A stretch of 64,000 bases of DNA. It comes from Isoetes taiwanensis (lineage: Eukaryota > Streptophyta > Lycopodiopsida > Isoetales > Isoetaceae). Below the pieces are notes generated by a model, which saw only the letters and a program-made list of their open reading frames with translations, was not told the DNA's origin and did no database searches. Made by a program: the position numbers and the translations under genes. The stretch spans positions 26,145,831 to 26,209,830 of the forward strand of contig JAJEKV010000004.1 of the NCBI GenBank assembly GCA_021234155.1. Direction: 5' to 3'. Shown here in pieces: positions 56,015 to 64,000 of the stretch (position 1 is the first letter of the stretch; each line of letters opens with the position of its first letter).

Positions 56015-56316
56015 CTGTAATAAAATTATAAAAGTGGTCAGACACATCGCCATCGCGATCCTATTTACCTGAAGCTACTTAAAAAACAGACATCTTTAAG
56101 ATAAGATGCCTCAAAGAAACGCGGTCGCAATCTTTGAGAGAACTGCCTTGACAAAATGGTCTCGACAATCGCTCTCACGATCCTCGAGACAAGTATATGC
56201 TCTATTGTAATGTTATAAGTCTTTGTGGGAATCGCGGCCGCAGTTCCCACAAGCAATCTAATCTAAAAATGAATACTTGCAGAGATCAACAAGATCACGA
56301 TGGTGATCTTGTTGAG
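56015..56316 (-). repeat. Cluster of five hairpins (c-g) sharing one core, about 60 bp apart
   Basis: Hairpins centred near 56055, 56122, 56175, 56237 and 56300 carry the cores AGGATCGCGATGGCGATGTG, AAGATTGCGACCGCGTTTCT, AGGATCGTGAGAGCGATTGT, GGAACTGCGGCCGCGATTCC and AAGATCACCATCGTGATCTT (minus strand). In four of the five the flanking arms are unrelated between hairpins yet pair within each: CTCAAAG/CTTTGAG, GTCTCGA/TCGAGAC, TTGTGGGAA/TTCCCACAA and TCAACAAGATCAC/GTGATCTTGTTGA. Hairpin c has only the inner ATCGC/GCGAT stem and may lie in a 54-bp intron (56015-56068). Confidence 0.8.
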
Positions 56317-57308
56317 CTATTTCCACCAAAAAAACGAGACGAATAAGGTCTACTACCAGTGCTAAAGAAAAGCGCGAAAATTACCTTCTTTGAGGGTGGC
56401 TGATCGAGACATGATGTCGCTAGAGTTTTGGAAGGCGCAAATTTTTCGTAGATGCGGATTTTTTGAAGATGCAGATTTTTGCGAAAAACGGGTCCTTAAG
56501 TAGGCACTTGGCTCATAAATACCATGCAATTAATTAAGACGGATGCATTTAATACCGATGCCCCGTCATAATGACGGGTGGTGGACGAAAACCTCACGGC
56601 ACCTAAAAATTCGACAGGGAAAAAAAGTATTCTGAAATGAATGAAATTTTGATTGTGACACCCAAGACGGACCTACGTAATGAAAAGTGTCAAATGTACG
56701 ATGGCTTGGACACTCTGCTAGAAGTGGGTGGTGGAAGAATTAAACTATAATGCCCACGGCACGTGAGGTTGTTTGAGACAGAGACAGGAATAATGCAGAC
56801 CTTTAAGGCGCAAAAGAGAGGACAGGAATTTAAAATTTGAAAATCAAATTACCCACCCGAGCGCAAAGGGAACAATTCTTTCCAAACAAAACACAAGAGT
56901 TATTTAATTGAGGCGCTAGGGAGGAATCAATTGAGGCATTGGGGAGGCGTCTACTGGTGTTCACCAAATTCTTGAGGTTCCAGGACGTAATACAAAGATT
57001 GCACAACGATTTGAAGGGCATTTGCAGGCAAGTGTGCTGTTTAACTGTCAATTCAATATGTATATTTCGATTTTGTTTCACTGTTCTGTTGCATGCTACA
57101 AATTTACCTTCCAATGATTTTTTGCATGTTCTCTTGCATGATTTTGATATCTCTGTCCTCCTTTCATTCGTTGTTTTGTTGCATGCCTGAAATGCAATTT
57201 CCCGTGTACCCTAAAGAACACAGACCACACAGGCAACATTCTTTCTATTTGACATTATCATGTTGTAAAGGGGTCTCTAGAAAATGTCATATTTTGTATA
57301 TAGATAGA
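56317..57308. other. Spacer, nothing recognised
   Basis: Mixed composition. A short duplication AGATGCGGATTTTTTGAAGATGCAGATTTTTG lies near 56450. No supported gene. Confidence 0.5.
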
Positions 57309-58243
57309 TGACTTCATGGCTAACCGAAGTTCCTGATTGGAAGTCGTTCGTGAAAGTTTACATTCCAGACAAGAAGGGTCGCTTGATTGGTCACTTGGAC
57401 CCATGCTTTTCAAGTTTTCCATGAGAGATAGTTGGCCGCTCATGTATTACAAGATGAGGCCAGGGCATCGGGAATGGTTGCCTGAGAGTGGAATAAGAAT
57501 GTGGAAGATAGATGCTAGTGGTATGCCAACAATACCAATCGAGGTATCGAAGGCTGTGAAGTCATATGCAACCCTAAGGGATATAGGTGGTTTGAGATCG
57601 TCCATTGCGAAGTACATGATACATTGGGCAAATATCTCTCGTGCTGGAATGAACTCATGGTCCACTGCCTACATGAATGAGGTTATTGACTGCTGGTCAA
57701 ATTTGATGCATGCACTTGAGGATATTCCATCGTGGGTAGAGGAAATCAAAGACTTCTGGCCTCTAACTAGATAGGCCATGCTAGATGAGCCTGATTCCAT
57801 AATGCACGACGAGTACATACCACCACCCCACTACGTCGGGCCTACAAAGGATAAACCTCAAAACCCAGTTGAAATATTCGACCCATACCAGGATGTGAAA
57901 AAAGGTATGCTTTTGCTCATCAGACCAGTGGACTCATGTCCTACGTGGATGGCCTTTGCTGAAAAGGATGTTGTGCAAGACCCCACTCTGCCTCAGTTGT
58001 ATCTTGGTGGGAGCCTGTTGCAAGGAAAGATGCATCTTATGCTCAACAATATAGAGATTGCTGGCATAAAAGGTGGAGGCAGAATCCAAATGATAGGCCT
58101 CGTTATCAGCATCTCAAAACCATAGACTATGGTTGGTCAGTTAAGGACAGGCCACAAATGGTTGTGATACCCCCAATTGTAGTAGTTCAGCTACAGGAAT
58201 TATTGACCAAAAAGGCAGCAGATGAGGGGAAATATGCTTAAGC
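57309..58243 (+). pseudogene. Unrecognised protein-coding remnant
   Basis: A coherent protein runs through three frames. MTSWLTEVPDWKSFVKVYIP with KKGRLIGHLDPCF begins at 57309. WPLMYYKMRPGHREWLPESG to EIKDFWPLTR runs to 57771. After an in-frame TAG, MLDEPDSIMHDEYIPPPHYV to PTLPQLYLGG follows, and after a frameshift near 58050 comes QHLKTIDYGWSVKDRPQMVV to 58240. About 310 codons in total. No domain I can name. The style (compact, Trp-rich, intronless) suggests a multicopy element gene. The two frameshifts and one stop show it is dead. Confidence 0.5.
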
Positions 58244-58344
58244 ATCAAAACCAAGAGAGATTATGCTTTTTAGGTACAATAAACTAGTTGCTTTTCATTA
58301 TGATCTATATTCTTCATAATAGAGAGCTCTTATACATTACTACA

Positions 58345-59538
58345 TTATATATTGCTAAATAGGTGCTGGACACACCGAAAGCACACAATAATTACAGCAT
58401 CGTCCCCACCATGACCAACTTGAAGAATCCAATCTGGTTCCATTTGTAGCCTCGTGCACAGTACTGGAGAGCAATCCCATGTGCTCCGCATGGGGTCAAG
58501 TAGCAGTAACTGGGCCAGATCAAACTTGCTTGCCCTGCCCCTCATTGAAAATTCGACGCAATGCTTCAAATTTCACATGCGCTGGTGCTTATATTGTTGT
58601 GCGGCAATAACTATCGACTCTATGTAGGAGCGCTTACTGGCAAAATCAGCCAAGTAAAAAATAAAATACGTTGCCCCTATCAAGTCAAAGTCAACCCTTG
58701 TAGGCACTGTCGTCGATCCATCACCATAAAATAAATTATCATGCGTATATAAATGCCATAGTCTTTCATTCTCGATTTGTTTCTTTACATCACCATCCAT
58801 ACCCTTGTATGCCCACCATTTCACTTTCAGCTGCTCGATAAATAGCTTGGGGATCCTTGCTGCCTTTCTCCTTTCTAAAGTCGAGATGAAGCAACACATT
58901 GCCCGAATGCAAGTCCATATGCAAATGCTTTTCTTGATGAAGTTTTTGCAAGCCACTGCAAAATGACTTAGCCAAGTCCCCAACCCTTTGGGCAACCAAT
59001 AACTCTTTCTTCCTGCATTGCTCAAGTTGCATTAGGCCAGTTCCAACTCTAGGCGCCACTCTAGGGGGAGTTGATATTGGTCAAAGCTGCAATCCACATG
59101 ATAGCTTTTTCTTTTAGCTCTAGCCTCAAGTAAGGATTATTCAGATTTGCAATTTCGTGACCATGTCCCATAGTGTAGCTAATGTTGGCCACTATCCACG
59201 TGTACCTCTCTTTCTCACCCTTTTCAAGGCTCTAGAGCTATCATTTTGGGTTTGAAATCCCCTCTTGATATCTTTAATGAGCCCTCGTGATAGTTTAGCC
59301 ATCCTTCCTCGCTGCCGGTAATCGATTCCAATTCGAGAACTGAGACATTGCAAAGCCGATTACAAAGTCAACTCATCAACTTGGCTCTCAAAGTAAACCA
59401 TGCATGTTGTAGTCTACTTCTTTTCCTGCACAATGTAGAAGAAGACTTGGCCTGTGACTCAATGTGTGGCTCGTTTTGTGACACCAGCGCCTGTGCTACT
59501 GGCTCTAAATTAACTATTGCTTTCTCTTGCGGATTCAT
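58345..59538 (-). pseudogene. Protein-kinase-like pseudogene
   Basis: Starts MNPQEKAIVNLEPVAQALVS (59538) and can be followed through ESITGSEEGWLNYHEG, RYTWIVANISYTMGHGHEIA and GLQKLHQEKHLHMDLHSGNV to 58345. HMDLHSGNVLL matches a kinase catalytic loop (HxDLxxxN, with His-Ser-Gly instead of Lys-Pro-Glu), and the preceding helix SFCSGLQKLH fits. No clear DFG follows; FDLIGATYFIFYLADFASKR is in the expected place. Breaks: stops and frameshifts at 59100-59390 and near 58880, and a TGA at 58573. Probably the relic of an atypical kinase. Confidence 0.55.
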
Positions 59539-60160
59539 GCTAGTTGTCTAAAGGAGTATCTAGCTAGCTAGCAGAATGCAATTCCACAACAGCTGATAGC
59601 AACAACGCCTACAGTTCAAGCAAAAAAAACCTCCAACTTAGTGCTTGTCAACGGCCTAAACTAATTCACTTTTCCTACTACATAACAACACTAAGTTTCA
59701 GGTTTTCAACATTAAGTGGGGACTCTAACCTTAAACATCTTTCATTCAATTACATTGACTTTCATTTCATTAAAGGGGTAACCTACTATCACTAAATGAC
59801 TTTTGGGTAACTACATATAAGGATGCATATATAAAATATGCCCATAACAAGGTTTATGATCTGACCCAGCTATTGATTAAACAAAAAGCACCCACTGAGA
59901 GGTCAGCAAGCTCAATACATTTCACTTGATCTAGGTCGTGCTTTTCCAAAAGACAGGACCAATCAGATACTTACTAAAATATACGCCCGTCCCTATATCA
60001 TTGCTGGACCTTCATCAACAACACCATCAGGAACTAGGGTATACATTAGTAATGAATCCTCTTAACCTTCTATGAGAGTACAATGCACAACTTTCGACAC
60101 CATGTGGCTAAAGCCAACAATGGTGCCAGGCGAGGGCTATACACCTCAAAGAGACTTATA
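59539..60160. other. Spacer, nothing recognised
   Basis: AT-rich DNA with no gene, repeat or transposon end that I could support. Confidence 0.5.
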
Positions 60161-60230
60161 CCCTAGGTAGCGTGGTAGAGTGGTCAATTGTTAACCGATT
60201 GGCCGTAGGTTTAAATCCTACACAAGGAGA
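60161..60230 (+). pseudogene. tRNA-Asn(GUU)-like relic, plastid type
   Basis: The block TGTTAACCGATTGG.CGTAGGTT.AATCCTAC is the anticodon arm (GTT), variable region and T arm of plastid trnN-GUU. Upstream GTGGTAGAGTGGTC fits the D loop, but three bases of the D stem (the TCA of GCTCAG) are missing. The acceptor ends (CCCTAGG and CAAGGAGA) no longer pair well, and the T loop has TTTAA for TTCGA. It is probably a nuclear copy of plastid DNA or a plastid-like tRNA relic, not a working tRNA. Confidence 0.65.
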
Positions 60231-60800
60231 TCCATATTTTTCTAATTTACGGGCTTACTTTGACACTTCCTCAGGAGTGAGCAAAACGTTGCTCGTCATT
60301 GCTTATATCAATGCGAAATAACCAGGAAGAGGAGAAAAACATACCCACCACCCACATCCCAGTAGTCTTGGAAGAGATGAAAGCTACACACTCCCCGGAG
60401 TGCCGGGAAGTTAGGATAAGCAAATCCATGAATGAACCGTGGCAATATCAGGCAAAAGCCACTACCTAGGCTCTTAAAGCACGCGACCCTAAACTGACTC
60501 TAAAAACACTCTTATCACTATGGCTGTCACTTTAAGGGTGGCTTCATCCATAGAACAAGACACTCACAATCTTCACGCCCCTTAGTCAGGGGGGCAATAG
60601 GTGGGAGGATAACTATAAACTTTGCCTAGGCTTAGCTAAAAGAAAACAACAATCAAAAGCTAACTAATTTTTGCCTAAAAAAATAAAAAATAAATAAAAT
60701 GGGGGAACAAGTTGGAAGGTATAGGGAAGGAGAGTTACCTCTCGTGGCACAAATTCTAAAAAAATGCGATACATATATAATTTTTTTTTTGCTTAAGCCG
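60231..60800. other. Spacer, nothing recognised
   Basis: No gene was recognised. If the tRNA relic is plastid-derived some of this could be too, but I do not recognise any plastid gene in it. Confidence 0.45.
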
Positions 60801-60814
60801 TTTGTAATATTTTG

Positions 60815-61190
60815 CATGCGTGAAGTTTTTTTCGCGTACGCAAATGGTGCAAACAATGTACGCGAAACCTTTCTACCATTTTTTACTTTCGGCATCGCTT
60901 TGCGTACTCGAAGCAAACTAAAATGCATGTACGAACATATTTTTCCGTACGCATTTTAGTTCGCTTTTGTGTACACGAAAGTTTTCTTTAAAAATAAAAT
61001 AAAATAAAAGCATCGCTTCGTGTACGTGGTTTGGTTATCCTCACATACGCAAAAGAAACCTCAAGTGCCTGTTTTAACTCAATTCGCATACACGAAGTTG
61101 GGTTAAAAAAAAAAAGGCATTGTTTAGTTAGTTTTGCATACGCGATTCGCATGCGTTTCAAAAGGTTTCATGTATGCGAAAATTTTCTTT
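60815..61190. repeat. Cluster of degenerate TTCGCGTACGCGAA palindromes
   Basis: About a dozen related words in both orientations: TTCGCGTACGC, GTACGCGAAAC, TGCGTACTCGAAG, CCGTACGCATTTTAG, GTGTACACGAAAG, TCGTGTACGTGG, TTCGCATACACGAAG, GCATACGCGATTCGCATGCG and CATGTATGCGAAA. Two form a larger imperfect hairpin at 60910-60963. Such clusters resemble subterminal repeats of DNA transposons; no termini were found. Confidence 0.65.
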
Positions 61191-61379
61191 CTATCTAGCG
61201 AGGAAAAATACGAAAAATACGTTTTTAACACCAAAAATACGTATTTATCGATTTTATATATTGCGAACTTAGGTTTCATACGTATGGAACCTATTTCTGG
61301 TACAAATGCCATACCATACTTTTAGCAGAATCAGGAAAACGAGAGAGATATCAATTAAGAAAGTACAAATGTTTACTTG

Positions 61380-61535
61380 ATATGTATGATGAACATGAAA
61401 GAGACGAGGAATTTGAGTTTGATGATGCTCTTACATCAACTCGAACATGGAGAATTGCTATATGTATTTGTAACTATTATATGGACCTGATGATGTGATG
61501 ATAAAAACTTTATTATAAACATTTCATTTTTCTAT
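61380..61535 (+). mobile_element. Possible LINE 3'-end relic
   Basis: GAGACGAGGAATTTGAGTTT, a weak hairpin remnant TATGGACCTGATGATGTGATGA and the tail TTATAAACATTTCATTTTTC resemble the 3' UTR order of the CT-associated LINEs. It is too diverged to be sure. Confidence 0.4.
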
Positions 61536-61924
61536 ATAACCATATTTGGGTATGCTATGTTAAGTTAATCCCGACTAACCAGCCGCTACATGTGACGTTA
61601 GACACGGAATCATTGGGATTACTGGGATCATATCTTCAAGAGATTATAGATACTAAGATATATTGTTCGGCATGGCATTGAAATGTACTCTACTATATCA
61701 TTGTACAATTTGTCAGCATACTTAATATTGCCAAGTTTTTTCCCTCGAAAACCCTTCGGGGCAAGGGTTTTTAATCGTGAGATTAATGCACTTATTGTTC
61801 TCTTTTTGGATGTTAGACAAAGCTATTATATAATACTTCTTCTATTGGCAAATGCTAGGTATGAAAAATATCATTTCTATATTCTACTCTACGCTATTCT
61901 ATTCTACTCTACTTTACTTGTTTA

Positions 61925-62740
61925 GGGCCTTGGTCGAGCCGGTCCTCTTGTATGGGGCAGAAGTGTGGGGTCCATGATATCCCTCAACACCTGAAATGAC
62001 CTTGAGTAGGTGCAGAAAGCCTTCTTGGCACGAGCCCTTGGGGTAAAGTCCACATTTCCACACCAGATCCTATTCCAGGAGACAGATTTTTTACCCCTTC
62101 AACGGGCTACATTGGAACGCCATATTATTTACTTCCAGAAGGTGGTCGCTATGGGGGATATATGTTTGCCCAATCTTGCTTTGGCTGTAGCGATGGGTCC
62201 CCCACGCCTCAACGCCTGCTGGAAGGACAAGCAAGCTCAGTGGTTCTCACATTGGGGGGTACAGGCAAACAGATGCGTACAGGTACAGATAAAGAAGGAT
62301 CACAATGCACATAAGCCGTACACTGACGCTACTTCCTTCTCGCAAAGAGCTGGGATCTGCGAGATGCTCTAACGCCGCTAAAATTTGGCACTATCATCAA
62401 AGTCAATCTTAGGCTCATGAGAGGCCCACACCAGCCTTTCTGTACACCCATCCGCCCATGAAGAAGCACCATAGCTTCTATTCGCGACGCTGCACATTGT
62501 CTCCGCATTGAGATGCGGGGCGTTGGGCTCGAAGCACGGAGGAAAGGCTTTGCCGGTGTTGCCACCAGGTATGCCATTGAAGATGAATGTTATGCCCTCG
62601 GATGCGCCCGGCTTTGCCCATATCCGAAGCGGTATATTCGATTTACTAGTGCCCCGACCAGCCGTTGCATGAGTTATTGAATACGACATCAGATTGGGGT
62701 CATAGCTCCAGGAGGTTATGGATGCACGGACTCAGTTGTG
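61925..62740 (+). mobile_element. 5'-truncated LINE fragment of another lineage
   Basis: After a pyrimidine-rich ATTCTA/CTCTA stretch (61880-61920) the frame LVEPVLLYGAEVWG starts, as at the end of a LINE reverse transcriptase thumb. VQKAFLARALGVKSTFPHQI and DFLPLQRATLERHIIYFQKV follow (62010-62372). A second frame at 62480-62690 (RCGALGSKHGGKAL or the overlapping CALGCARLCPYPKRYIRFTS) probably covers the C-terminus. Codon use is GC-richer than in the CT-associated LINEs. The 3' end is not clear. Confidence 0.7.
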
Positions 62741-64000
62741 TCCTCCGGGACAGTATTGAACTGTCCTATACAATTGTACAGTGTACCATCATACTTATTA
62801 CTGCTTCTTGCTTGTGTTCTTGTGTCCAATCCCATTCCAATCTATTCCAAAAAGCTTTTTCAAACCAAGCCCATCCCAAAAGAATTCCGACAAGAAATGG
62901 CAATCGAACCTCCTCCCACAGATTGAACCCCCAACCCCCCGTGCCAACCACTAAGGGCGGGCATCATTTATGTTTTCTAAACATTCGGCAATTGCTCTCT
63001 AATTCCCTTCCATACCATACAACCTCATGGCCGCATCAGAGCCCCTTGCCCGGACCCCATTTGGAGGGGAGACATTCTCCGTGCTCCCCCCGCCCCGAGC
63101 CCACCGGGAGAACCAGGAGGAGGGACCACCAAAAAACGGCCCGGTGGGATAACAAGGACAAGGGAGAAACCTCCTTCCATGAGGAGGGAGGCCGGGGCGA
63201 AGGCCCAATCTGTGAGATTGACCCGGAGATGGATGAAGGCTGCTCAAGCTCGACATAGGCATAGACGAGGGCCATGAAACAAATGGAGGAACAGAATGAT
63301 AGCAATGTAACCCGGATCGCAGATCGGCGGTAGAAAAATAATCTTCGGCCCCACGTGCTCAAAAGATAGTTAAATGCGAACGGCAATGGATTGCGAGAGA
63401 TGGGGACCCACATGCAGCCAGCGAAGATAAACAGCATTGGCACACTTTGAGAGGCAACAGGATAAGCAGTGGCCTTGGCCGACTTATGAAAGCACGCCAT
63501 TCCCTTCCCCTCACCACCATAGAGACTATGGCACGGGACAAGAAGTGTTGAGCAGATATAGTGGCAACTATCTCCCATAATAATACAGAAAACATCCCGA
63601 GCCAGCCTTCTCGGCCAAGCATAGCTCGAATCCTGAGTAGGGTCGAGACCCAAGATCGGAGATACGAGAGCTCCGAAAGCAACCATTACCCATCAAGGCT
63701 GGGGGCCTACATGCCGAGGTCCATGAACAATTACGGCAGTGCACGAATGAGTTGGACAAGCAGCAGAGATTTCAACAGGAGCTAGGCTCCCCACCTGTGC
63801 AGCAGAGGCCGCAACACTGGGGCCGCATAAGCACACATGCCCCACAGCCCACAAGTCGCCAAACACGGTGACAATTACACCACCGCTCCATCTCGCACAC
63901 CACACCCCGCTTGCCGTGAATAGCCCACACACCTGCATAATAGGCATCACCGGCCGGGGACAATGTTGCCCCGCCGACTTCGAGCGCAGAGAAGGGCCGC
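62741..64000. other. GC-rich terminal region, no confident gene
   Basis: GC content rises sharply and several frames are open on both strands (for example 63036-63686 minus and 62665-63258 plus). None shows a domain or a convincing start. It may be ORF1 or UTR sequence of a GC-rich retroelement continuing past the window. Confidence 0.35.

Noticed and set aside
63036-63686. A 216-codon minus-strand gene
   Set aside because: GC-rich region with open frames on several strands at once. No domain, and the codon pattern is not distinctive.

Overview
The window looks like nuclear DNA of a large, repeat-rich land-plant genome. Spliced genes with GT-AG introns are sparse and non-LTR retrotransposon debris, (CT)n microsatellites and non-autonomous DNA transposons dominate. 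A SPEAR/SPOROCYTELESS-type repressor gene makes a land plant secure. The style of the repeats suggests a fern or another large-genome non-flowering plant, but that is an inference and no species can be named from the sequence.

Layout. 1-6748: two degenerate head-to-tail LINE copies. 6749-10866: no recognisable gene, some tandem duplications. 10867-13485 (minus): the one clearly intact host gene, a five-exon SPEAR/TIE-like TCP-interacting repressor ending in an EAR motif. 14.8-17.8 kb: a putative non-autonomous element with arrays of GGAAACCTCCC in both orientations. 17981-20004: a MULE-like element with about 60-bp terminal inverted repeats, an array of GATTCC..GGAATC palindromes and a perfect 10-bp target duplication. 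20.6-48.0 kb: a head-to-tail array of about eleven LINE copies, all on the plus strand, almost every one bounded by (CT)n. One carries a 5.67-kb CACTA-like insertion (25695-31366, 3-bp duplication GAT), one carries an opposite-strand ORF1-only LINE, and a tRNA-derived SINE sits between two (CT)n tracts. 49.0-49.5 kb: three exons of a HAD-family phosphatase. 51.6-56.3 kb (minus): a decayed multi-exon gene or element with a DNA-methyltransferase-like motif, broken by a Ty3/gypsy fragment and decorated by seven hairpins sharing one 20-bp core. 57.3-59.5 kb: two decayed coding regions, one unknown and one protein-kinase-like. 60.1-64 kb: a plastid-type tRNA-Asn relic, a GTACGC palindrome cluster and a truncated LINE of another lineage.

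How it fits together. The strongest system-level signal is the LINE family: ORF1 (coiled coil plus L1-type RRM), ORF2 (APE-type endonuclease, reverse transcriptase, C-terminal CCHC knuckle), a conserved nested 3' hairpin, an ATTTC-repeat tail, then (CT)n. The (CT)n-LINE-(CT)n-LINE order in one orientation is what a LINE that inserts specifically into TC microsatellites would produce; such specificity is known for some animal non-LTR elements. The least decayed copy is at 32591-39034, and the copy at 40204 begins with its ORF1 start codon directly against the CT tract.
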